Of a DNA stretch of 64,000 nucleotides, positions 25,145 through 35,101 are shown in pieces. Both the position numbers and the translations under genes were made by a program. The notes under the pieces were generated by a model. It was not told the DNA's origin, did no database searches, and saw only the letters and a program-made list of their open reading frames with translations. The stretch covers positions 31,894,427-31,958,426 of the forward strand of contig OX442315.1 of the NCBI GenBank assembly GCA_949358305.1, given 5' to 3'. Source of the stretch: Strigamia acuminata (taxonomy: Eukaryota; Arthropoda; Chilopoda; Geophilomorpha; Linotaeniidae). The number at the start of each line of letters is the position of its first letter. Position 1 is the stretch's first letter.

Positions 25145-26010
25145 ATGTCCTCCGTTCTCACCGTAATCGCATTTTTTGCTACAATAACCACTTGCGTCTC
25201 CGATTTCGAGTTCGGACCACCCTCGAGTTGCGCGGAGCTCCTCCTTCAAGGAAAAACTCAATCTGGCATTTACACCATCTATCCACGGCCATGGTACAAG
25301 CCTATTCCTTTCCGGGTGCTTTGCGACATGGAAACCGACGGCGGCGGTTGGACGGTAACGCAAAAACTCAAATGGCTAAATTAAACCATTTTATTTAATC
25401 AATTAATACTTCAGGTATTCCAAAGGAGAGACGACTACAACGTGCGCATAAATTTCACACGAAACTGGCACGAATATAAATTGGGATTCGGGGATTTGAA
25501 CGAGGAGTTTTGGTCGGGTAATGAGCACATCTACATTCTCACTAACCAAGATTACGTAACAATGCGAGTCGACTTGGAGGATTTTGAAGGGAACAAACGG
25601 TGGGCCGCTTATTCACAATTTCAAATCGCGGACGAGAAAAATGACTATAAACTATCCATCTCAGGCTACAGCGGAGATGCTGGTTAGTATCGTGATTTGA
25701 TTTTTTGCTTTGATTATACTTATTGAATTATATTTTAGGTGATGGTTTAAGTGGCGTAAACGATAAACTTTTCACGACTTACGACAAAAATGATGTGAAT
25801 AACTGTTCAAAAATGTACAGAGGAGGTTGGTGGTACAGGAAATGCCACAGTGCTAATCTCAACGGACTGTATTTGAAAGGAAACCACACGAGTTATGCTA
25901 ACGGAGTTAATTGGCGGTTTTGGCTCGGTTACCATTACTCGCTCAAAGTTAGCGAAATGAAAGTCCGGCCTACTAATTTCTTATACAGTTCCACCATTAA
26001 TTTAGAATAA
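25145..26010 (+). CDS. Secreted fibrinogen-related protein (FREP)
   Basis: Three exons (25145-25354, 25415-25682, 25739-26010) with matching phases give 249 residues. The first 18 form a signal peptide ([18 protein letters not shown]). Almost all the rest is one fibrinogen C-terminal globe: [66 protein letters not shown], the calcium-site region [10 protein letters not shown] and [15 protein letters not shown], ending with [20 protein letters not shown]. Four cysteines sit where the two family disulfides form. There is no coiled coil or collagen stem, so it is short for the family. Arthropod FREPs act as lectin-like recognition proteins in immunity; the ligand here is unknown. The calcium loop is shorter than the usual DxDND type. 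TATA box at 25081 and AATAAA at 26279 bracket the gene. Confidence 0.92.
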
Positions 26011-26629
26011 TTGGTGTTTGTTGGAAATGTAAATCCATGATATTTATGAATTTATTATTTTGTGTGTATTTCGAATATTATAAGTGTTTTGACAATGTCT
26101 CGTATACGCGCCTTGTCATGTTCATGTCTGCAATTAATTAATTCATCATTCACGTCGTGATGTCATGTGTTTGTTTTATTTTTGCGGTTGATGATGCGAT
26201 ATATCATGTGTTCACTTGTTGTATGTACGACGGTGTAATGGCAAGTCGCTATGCATCGTCGTTGATGTTTAAATTACAAATAAACTTGTTTGTTCTGTTT
26301 ATTTTCACCAAATTGGTATTTATTTGATGTCTCCACCATCCCAAACCTCTACAGTGTATATGGTACCTAGTATATAGCTTATCATTTAAACAATTACCTT
26401 TAGAGGATCATCAGCAGGATTATCCATTGTGTCAGTCATTAATTCGGTACAATAAACGATTTTTTATCGCAATGAACACCTAATTGGAAGAAAAACAAGT
26501 TAATATAGACCAATTAATGATAATTTGAAATTGTGCACCTCCTGCTAAATTTATTAAATAAATTTTAAGTCAGTCAAGTCCTTCTTTCGCGAAAAATAAG
26601 ACAACCGAGTCTACGTCAGTTACGTCAGA
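26011..26629. other. FREP 3' UTR and spacer
   Basis: The 3' UTR ends with AATAAA at 26279-26284 followed by a TG/T-rich element. The remaining 340 bp show no gene. Confidence 0.6.
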
Positions 26630-29389
26630 TACAGGATGAGCCAAATAAACCTGAAGCTTTTGAAAGTATAATTACTCTGTAACTAATTCAAATTTTCATT
26701 TGAAACTAAAACCATTGTACAGAGTTTGAAATGCTATTTTTATATCTGGAAAATTGTATCACTCGGATGCTTTCCTCGTGTGCCACCATTTTGACTAGAG
26801 TAGCCATTGTTGGGGGAAGCAATACCTCATCCAACACCATTTCAGTGGCCATGGAGCAATTGACGGAGCAAAGGAACGCATCTGAGGGAACCGGGCTGAA
26901 GTTGGCACCACATTCACATTCGCCTGAAACTACAGATAGAACAAATCCCATTTTTTTTTTTACCACGGATTTCAATGATTTTTACACCGAAAAATAGAGG
27001 ACTTTCTCCTTAACAAACCCTGAAAAGCACAACTCTCTACCCCTCTTGGTTATCGAGCGGCGACCGTTTCAATATGGCGCAAAAAAAGACTTGTCCTAAA
27101 TTTCCGAATGTGGTGCCACAACTTCAAACTGGAATATTTCGAAAACCTGACGACGGATTTCTTTTTTTGAAAAACCAAATGAAAGAAGACATTCTCCTCT
27201 ACAAACCCTGAAAAGCACAACACTGCAGCCCTCTTAGTTTTCGAGCGGTGACCGTTTCAATATGGCGCCCCAAAAAAAGACTTGTCCTAAATTTTCGAAT
27301 GTCGTGCCACAACTTCAAATTAAAATATTTCAAAAACGTGACGACGGATTTTTTTTCTTGAAAAAGCAAATGAAAGAGGACATTCTCCTCTACAAACCCT
27401 GAAAAGGACAACTATGCAGCCCTCTTAGTTTTCGAGCGGTGACCGTTTCAATATGGCGCAAAAAAAGACTTGTCCTAAATTTTCGAATGTCGTGCCACAA
27501 CTTCAAATTAAAATATTTCGAAAACGTGACGACGGATTTTTTTTCTTGAAAAAGCAAATGAAAGAGGACATTCTCCTCTACAAACCCTGAAAAGGACAAC
27601 TATGCAGCCCTCTTAGTTTTCGAGCGGTGACCGTTTCAATATGGCGCAAAAAAAGACTTGTCCTTAATTTTCGAATGTCGTGCCACAACTTCAAATTAAG
27701 ATATTTCGAAAACCTGACGACGGATTTTTTTTCTTGAAAAAGCAAATGAAAGAGGACATTCTCCTCTACAAACCCTGAAAAGGACAACTATGCAGCCCTC
27801 TTAGTGTCTGATAATTTCTTAGCTTCAGCACTTACACAAATTAACATACTGTTAGATAAAAAAGAATTTGTGCAAGCAAGGTTGCATTGGTTAACAGAAG
27901 CTCTGAAATTATCAATTCCACCTTCTAAGATTATCGATTGCTTTGGAAGTGAGGAAAGCAGGTTTGTCACAGTATTTCAAAAAGAATTTCAAGTGAGAAA
28001 CATAATTACAACATGTTCTGCAGATAGTTCACACCAAAAAACAGATTCAGATGATGGCTTCTTACAACTTTTACAGTTGGGATCAAATAAAATGTGGATT
28101 GGGGAAAGTGATGAGGGTCATTGCAAAACAAGCAACTGCCATGGAATTCGAAAACGCAATATGCAATTCAGAACAATCCCACCAGTTTTGATATTTCGTT
28201 ACTTGGTATTTAGTACTAAAATAAGTGATATACCATCTTCATATAAAATTGGTAATGCTAATTACAAAATTCTGGCAATAGCATTCAATCAACCAAATCG
28301 AAATCACTTTGTAGCGATTGTAAAAATAGGAGGCGTATGGTTTTTGTACGACGGCATGGATCCAGAATTAAAAGAATTTAAAGTAGATATTATTCCAGAA
28401 AATTTTATCATAAATCATGTAATTTTAATTAAATGAACTCGCTCAATCGTCAACTTGTTGAAATATTCCACTTTGAAGCTGGGCCACCACAGTTGCGCCA
28501 TATTGAAACAATCGCCGCTCGAAAACTAACAGGGCTGCAGTGTTGTGCTTTTCAGGGTTTGTAGAGGAGAATGTCCTCTTTCATTTGGTTTTTCAAAAAA
28601 AGAAATCCGTCGTCAGGTTTTCGAAATATCTTAATTTGAAGTTGTGGCACGACATTCAAAAATTAAGGACAAGTCTTTTTTTGCGCCATATTGAAACGGT
28701 CACCACTCGAAAACTAAGAGGGCTGCATAGTTGTCCTTTTCAGGGTTAGTAGAGGAGAATGTCCTCTTTCATTTGCTTTTTCAAGAAAAAAAATCCGTCG
28801 TCACGTTTTCGAAATATTTTAATTTGAAGTTGTGGCACGACATTCGAAAATTTAGGACAAGTCTTTTTTTGGGGCGCCATATTGAAACGGTCACCGCTCG
28901 AAAACTAAGAGGGCTGCATAGTTGTCCTTTTCAGGGTTTGTAAAGGAGAATGTCTTCTTTAATTTGGTTTTTCAAAAAAAGAAATCCGTCGTCAGGTTTT
29001 CGAAATATTCCAGTTTGAAGTTGTGGCACCACATTCGGAAATTTAGGACAAGTCTTTTTTTGCGCCATATTGAAACGGTCGCCGCTCGATAACCAAGAGG
29101 GGTAGAGAGTTGTGCTTTTCAGGGTTTGTTAAGGAGAAAGTCCTCTATTTTTTGGTGTAAAAATCATTGAAATCCGTGGTAAAAAAAAAATTGGGATTTG
29201 TTCTATCTGTAGTTTGGGCGAATGTGAATGTGGTGCCAACTTCAGCCCGGTTCTGAGGGATATAATTTTCCAGACTAAAAATGGCATTTCGCACTCTGAG
29301 CAACGGTTTTAGTTTCAAATAAAAATGTTAATTAATTACAGAGTAATTACATTTTTACAATTATCAAGTCAGTCTGGCTCACTCTGTAT
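26630..29389. mobile_element. 2.8-kb foldback transposable element carrying a USP-like fragment
   Basis: The outer ends are inverted copies: ACAGGATGAGCCAAA at the left and ACAGAGTGAGCCAGA read from the right, followed on both sides by AATTACTCTGTAA and TTTGAAACTAAAACC. Each arm is about 1 kb. The inner parts are tandem arrays of a roughly 188-bp unit (starting ACAAACCCTGAAAAG) with four to five copies on the left (27015-27800) and three to four on the right (28540-29130), in opposite orientation. The unique centre (27801-28440) holds the reading frame described next. No transposase is visible, so it is non-autonomous. A TA or ATA flanks each end. Confidence 0.85.
27804..28436 (+). pseudogene. 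Ubiquitin-specific-protease-like (UCH/C19) C-terminal fragment inside the foldback element
   Basis: A 210-residue open frame with no ATG at its start (it opens at a GTG abutting the repeat array; the first internal ATG is near 28091). The C-terminal half looks like the end of a USP catalytic domain. There is a CKTSNC pair like the zinc-binding fingers, then TIPPVLIFRYLVF in place of the LPPVLILHLKRF-type strand. NRNHFVAIVKIGGVWFLYDG follows, carrying the catalytic-type histidine and the W-x-x-YD block. The catalytic cysteine box is absent, so as it stands it should not be an active protease. It could be a captured host exon or the 3' exon of a spliced element gene. The fold assignment is by eye. 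Confidence 0.55.
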
Positions 29390-29700
29390 ATTCAACAAAT
29401 TGCGCTTTGCAGTGTTCGCCTCGATTGTTCTCTTTTTACGAAATAAAAGTTTTGTCTTCCGTTGATCATCGTCCGCGTTTCTATTAACAAAACAAAGAAA
29501 CAAAAAATTATTCTCACGAAAAATTATTATTACTATTACTATTATTATTATTTTTTTTTACATTATTGCTTTTGTTGAGAAATCTGACTCAACGCTGTTC
29601 TAACATTTATAAACATCCATAATAGTATTAAGAATCTGAAAAGCAGTAAATAAAATATAATTAATACTTTTTTATGTATGATCTATGGACATTCAGCCTA
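29390..29700. other. Spacer right of the foldback element
   Basis: Includes an (ATT/ACT)n microsatellite at 29522-29560. No gene is seen. Confidence 0.6.
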
Positions 29701-31146
29701 CGTGATTTCTCCAATCAAAATAAGGAAAAAAATTAAAACTTATTCGTCTGCCGGAAATGATTTTGAATTTGTACATTCGCAGGATGGAGCGAACCTGTGA
29801 TAAATTAACAGTTTAAATAAAACAATTAAATAATTTAAAATGTCTGCATCACTGAATTTCTGATTCGACAAATATCCCCCGCACGAAACGGAATTCCAAA
29901 GAACGGGTAGACACAGCATCGGTAAATTGTTGGCCAACAAAGCAAACGTTCTTTCAGTAATTCTGCGAACTCAGATATGTTTCTAAAGTCCTTTAAGAAC
30001 ACATCTGAATAATTCTTCTCCTAAAAAATAGCAGTTGCAATTTACATTTTAAGCATTAAGTACTTACAACTTACCATCTAAATCTCAGTATTAAGTTTCC
30101 GTGCAATTTGTATTTACAAATCTCAACATGATTATTTTTTTTCGGTTCAAAAGATACAATTTGTGATGTAATCGCCTAAAAATAAAAATACATCAAATTG
30201 AATACACAAACATTCAAATTTCATTACAGTAATATTACCTTCAAAAATATTTTTCTTTGGTCGTTAACAAATTACACTCAATAAATATGTTAACAAATGT
30301 CAAGACCCTGCAAACATTAAAACTATTAATTAAAACCAATTAAAATTAAATCGAAATTAATTTACATGTGCATTAACATCTTCTAAAATGTTAGTTATCG
30401 GGTGATAATTCTCCTTTTGGTGGGCGCATTCAATGGCGTAAACAAAAATTTGTAAATTCCGTTCCAAATTACTATCAGAAAATATTTGCAAGATGACTTC
30501 CAAGTTGCTCCAGTTCCCCTCAGCAGCAAACCCGAATTCAACATTGTGTCATGTTTGAAAAACAAGTTATGATGCTGACTCAATGACTTGAATGCTATAC
30601 TGGTATTCTACAAAATAAATTAAAAAATAATTAAGAAATGAATGAACAGCCGTGTGCAATCTAAAAATACCATATAGTGTTGACGGCTACATCGGTAAAT
30701 GAGAGTATTTTTGTTTGTATTTGTACACAATTTACATACCGTATTCGTTCAATTTTGTTTTTTCATCCTCATTCTCTGGTGATATTGATTCTTCATTAAT
30801 TATCTCCGATGAGAAATACTGTAATATGTGATGCTAATTTTTCGCCCGTTTGATAGAATCGAACTGAAATAAATAATTTTAAATAATTTTAAAAGAAGTG
30901 GTATCTTGTCAATATTAAATTTGAACTCACTTTGAAGTTTGAACGTGTGCACATTTTCTTTTCTGCACGAAGTGCAGTTAAATTCAGCCGCCCTTGCGTA
31001 GCACTGAAAAGGTGATAAATACTAAACATGTGTCAACCGGAATTGAAAAAAATAACAAAATCTACAACAAACTATTTATCTGTTTAAAATTTTTTTAAAT
31101 ATATGTTTTCTCGTCCTGTGCAATACCTTAATAATGTCGTAAACAT
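29700..31146 (-). pseudogene. Unrecognised minus-strand multi-exon gene, apparently frameshifted
   Basis: Reading right to left, ATG at 31146 starts exons 31127-31146, 30931-31003 and 30740-30818, joined in frame with good splice sites. The N terminus (MFTTLLSATQGRLNLTALRA...) is basic and lacks acids, like a mitochondrial presequence. Further exon-like blocks follow: 30360-30615, 30235-30310, 30065-30180, 29860-30020 and a last one joined at about 29797 and ending near 29700. They have coding character (for example LEVILQIFSDSNLERNLQIF and FRNISEFAELLKERLLCW), but their frames do not connect. The 30360-30615 block switches between all three frames, and stops lie at the joins before 30310 and 30020. 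This suggests decay by small indels, or wrong exon choice on my part. No family is recognised. Confidence 0.4.
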
Positions 31147-31795
31147 TTATTTGCTCGTTCGGATAACCGGAAGTATAAGAAAACGTGAAGAAACAAGGCG
31201 GAAACGAGAAAAATAGTCGATTGAGAATTCAGCGTAGTCGCCACCAGGTGGTATTGGGGATGACTCACGGTGGGATGACTACAAAATATGCCTTTCATAG
31301 TCCTTGATCATAGTCAAGATAATTTAGTTTCTATGCAAAATAAAAAGAAGATTGATGTTTCCTTCTGTGGTTTTAATTTATTCCTTCCCGCTCTTTTCTG
31401 CGTAAATTAAGTTTCGATCAAGGCATGGATTTGGAATGCCAAATCACCTGCTACCGTACCGGTACTCAACTAAAACGAACATAGAAAACTACTACCGGTA
31501 GTTCACAAAAGCAAAAGAAAAGAAAAAATTAAAGCAAAAAAAAATTTTAAAAAATAAATTTGGAAATATGTAACGTAAGCGAATTGAACACCAGTAAGCA
31601 TTGCTGCAGCTGCAGAGTTGCCAAATTTATGAAAATCAACAAACAATTGCATTCAGGCCTCTAGTGAGCAAAAGATGAACAAAACAATTTGATTTGGTAG
31701 TGTTAAATAATCAGAATAATTTTGGACGTTTAAATTAAAAGTAATAAGCTACAAAATATCATTAAAACTCATTACAAAAAAAGGGATTCAACAAT

Positions 31796-32227
31796 ATGCC
31801 AAAGCATGTTAAACATGTTGATGCTGACATTTCATTCCCTGCACCATATGAAATCGATCCCGATGATGATATTGATTATGATGCTGACGATCCGTGGGCG
31901 GTACGATTCGTTACAAAATAAATAAATAAATAAATTTAATATACTTATTTTAATTTTTTGTGAAAATCTAAATACGTATAGATATGTGCAGCCCATTGTT
32001 ATGGCCAAAGAGTGAGAAATGGAGTAGCAATGTATGGTATGGCTCTAGCAACCATTTATCTGATGCACATTCGCGGTCGCCGGCCTAAAAGAATAGATGC
32101 CTTTAACCCGCACAGACTTTTATTTGTATGGCCAATGGCTGCTGCATCTGTCGCCGATTATATATTAGCCGCACAGTGTCATCGAGAATGTGGAAATTAT
32201 TCACGACCCAAAGGCAAAGAGTTGTAG
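31796..32227 (+). CDS. Small twin-CX3C membrane protein, paralogue A
   Basis: Exons 31796-31900 and 31982-32227 give 116 residues. An acidic N-terminal segment (EIDPDDDIDYDADD) precedes a CAAHC motif, a hydrophobic segment (about residues 47-63), a basic loop GRRPKRIDAFNP, a second hydrophobic segment (about residues 78-95) and a CHREC motif near the C terminus. The layout CX3C - membrane helix - loop - membrane helix - CX3C matches the next gene. It is faintly like the TMEM141 family in size and topology, but I would not name it so without a search. Divergent promoter space is shared with the minus-strand gene starting at 31146. Confidence 0.75.
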
Positions 32228-32692
32228 AGATTCACATCGACAAACATCAGATGTTTTTATTTTATTTTGGACAACATTTCATAGAAATAATTTAATCTAA
32301 TTAAATACATAAATTCAACAATTTCAACTATATAGTTGCCAATGACAATAGTCAATAGCACCACCAAATCATCCTGCAGTTACAAAAGACAGTTCGAAGT
32401 TCACAATCACAATTTTTCCCAATCTCTCGAGCTATATTTGTCAAAATATAAAGCGGATCCTGTAAACTACCGTACAGTAGTGGCTTGATTTGTGTGTTGT
32501 ATCGCAGCGCCACACTCTTAGCGGCAAAATTAAACAACAAAAGAAAAGCGCCGTCAAAAATCCAAAACAAATGTAGCGGTCCTGTCAAACATTAATCTCG
32601 ATCTGTTATAGAACATCTGAATCATTTGAATTCCAAATTTTCAAGCTCAAACACACATTACCATAATTAAAAATATAAAAAAAAAATAGAAA

Positions 32693-33180
32693 ATGTGGAC
32701 AGTTGGTGCACAACAAAATGATCTTCAACGAATTAGGAAGCCGCTGAAGAGAGTAAAGCCTGTCGATGCAATCGAATCTGAAGGACCGCCAGTATGCATA
32801 ACGAACCAACCAATTTCATAATTTATAATTTTTCAAATTTCACGTAGAAATGCGATGCCGAATGTTACGTGAGGAGTATTCTCCCAGGAGTAGGAATGTT
32901 TGGAATAAGTAAAAAAAAAAATTTATGAAAATAATTGATTTTTTTTAAATTATTAATTTAAAATAATTTTTTTTTTTAATTTATAGCTTTTTCGGTCATC
33001 TACTTCATGCAGAAACCATTTATTAAACAATTGTATCCATACACAAGGTTTAATAACCGATCACTATTTCTGCTGCCATTCCTCGTGGCTTCTGCTTGTG
33101 ACTATTCAGTTACAAGTTTTTGCATCGACAACTGCCCACACAAACGACCTCCGACCAAAATGATGCATTTTAATGATTAA
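32693..33180 (+). CDS. Small twin-CX3C membrane protein, paralogue B
   Basis: Exons 32693-32791, 32848-32908 and 32987-33180 give 117 residues. A basic N-terminal segment (RIRKPLKRVKPV) is followed by CDAEC, a hydrophobic stretch (GVGMFGITFSVIYFM), a loop with KQLYPYTRFNNRS, a second hydrophobic stretch (LFLLPFLVASACDY) and CIDNC. It aligns position by position with the gene 470 bp upstream, sharing the first intron site just before the CX3C motif. It has one extra intron. The charge of the N terminus is reversed between the two copies. An AATAAA at 33353 may end the transcript. Paired CX3C motifs recall intermembrane-space oxidative folding, but the location is only inferred. Confidence 0.75.
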
Positions 33181-34840
33181 ATTGCCATCAATTAATCATA
33201 GTTTTTTCTAGCTCCATGTTAGAAAGAACGTATGACTTACTGGACTGATTTAATGTATCAATTTAGAAATGAAATTCTTGATTTGTTGTCATGGCCCAAA
33301 ATGGCTCATTTTGAAAATAATAAATTTTTTTCTTGCCTTTTTTTCTTGCAAAAATAAAGAAAACACAAACGCAATGAAAACTTCTATTTTTTGTGATCAA
33401 TTTGAATAAAACATAATATGATTTGAGGTTTCGTGTTTTAATACGACAAAATCGATTTGTCAACAGTCAAACAGATCGGCGCCACATTTTCTGTCGCCAT
33501 AACAAATTGATCCGAGTTGCGGTCGATTTTGCTCCAATTCCGAATTATTTTTTACTTTTTCCTTCCTAATCCTGCATTTCTTTATTTTATTCATATGCCA
33601 TTTGAATTCGACAGCTCGACCCGCCCTTTACCCGCAATAAAATCATGAAAAGAGAGTAAAAAACGACCTAGTTTTCCATAGATTAAGGTAGCGAGTCGAC
33701 ACCTCGCTCATTCATTCATTCGTACTCACGAGCGCGAGCAAACCACTTATTAGTCATCGCACAATTTGATAACAAATATCAATCGAGACCGGAACTCAAA
33801 GTGCACCAACTTTATTTTATCACCAAAGTACTTGACTTTGTGCAATGTGAAATAAAATAGTTACAACATGACGACAATCTGACTAATTTATTTAATAAAA
33901 GACGTTCAACTTCAGTGTCTCAAACATTGCTCATCATCGTGGCGCAACTAAAACCCGAACAAATAAAAAAACGAAATTTCGAAAGACCATTTTTAAATTT
34001 TTATTCGTAAATTAATACTCTAAAAGAAAATAATAATGTGGGTGGTTAAATGAGCCAAAGAGAGTTTTTATAACGTCAAGTTTTAAGCGAAACATGCTCG
34101 TTAGTCACGGCCGAGGTCACGAGGTTGTTTATTCCGGGCTTTTTTCAGTTCCACCTCTTACGAGTCTCGCCGTCTGTTGACACTGAGCAGAAATTAAAGA
34201 TATCAACATCCCTGAAAATCGATGCAGCATCCCACATAGACGTGTTGTTTACGCCGTAAACACAACTACCCTGGCCCTTTTTTACCTCGAAATACATTTC
34301 ATTACTCATAACAATCTTTTACCCCCAAAAAGATGTCGTAAAATCACAACTGACTAGTTGAAAAGTATGTCTATAAATAATTTATTCTCGCACCTAATAA
34401 ATCATTCTGAAGATGAAAGTAGGAGGGAAAAATAAATGATTTAAATAAATAAAATGTCAATGTTCTAAAAAATGGTTTTGGTGTTGGTGTGAACGAACAA
34501 AAAGAGGGAATTTTTCTTTGTAATTATGTTGGGTGGGCGAATCTATTTCTTGAGGTTCACGACTTCGAGGTTGGTTGGCATTTCCGAAAGGATCAAGTGT
34601 TGACTTGTCATCAATTATAACAGCAACAATACACCGATACAAAGACACTCAAGGTTTCCAGTAATGCGAAGCTCCAGCAAACATTCCACATGCCAAAACG
34701 CATTTTTTAAAATTATAAACAATACTCAAAAAAAATTTCACAAAACATTATTTGTTTTTAATTTCTATTTCACCCAAAACAACCGAAAAAAAAATAATTT
34801 TTCATTAAAAAAAAAAAAATTAAAGCCACGAATACCATAA
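33181..34840. other. Intergenic stretch before fax
   Basis: The first 180 bp are likely the 3' UTR of paralogue B. The rest has no convincing gene. A GC-richer patch near 33690-33760 (GGTAGCGAGTCGACACCTCG) could be regulatory. Confidence 0.5.
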
Positions 34841-35101
34841 TAAAATATCAAGTCGCACATTCCTTCACAAGAGGGCGCGCACTTCCGTTTTAAAGGCCTT
34901 ATCACATTTTGGTCGAGTGTGGTGCTGCTGATTGGAGCCCCATTGCAGTTGCAGCCAGACAGTGACAGTCAGACGACGGGGTGCGGACCAGTGCGCGTGC
35001 ACGTGTAGAATCGCCCTCTTTTAAAACCCACTGACTACTTTTATTTTCCACCGTCAAAAAAAACCAAAACAACCACCAAGAAGAAGGAAAAAAACAGCGC
35101 A
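34841..35101 (+). promoter_or_regulatory. fax promoter and 5' UTR region
   Basis: The GC content rises sharply before the ATG at 35102. GTGCGCGTGCACGTG (E-box-like palindrome) and CAGTGACAGTCAGACGAC (initiator-like) occur at about 34960-35005. No TATA box is seen at a fitting distance. An A-rich leader (AAAAAACAGCGCA) directly precedes the ATG. Confidence 0.5.

Noticed and set aside
27199-28943. Repeated 69-70-codon frames (MSFSGFVEENVLFHLLFQEK type) in both arms of the foldback element
   Set aside because: They are translations of the 188-bp tandem unit, present in every copy on opposite strands. Without transcripts or codon bias they are best seen as repeat by-products.
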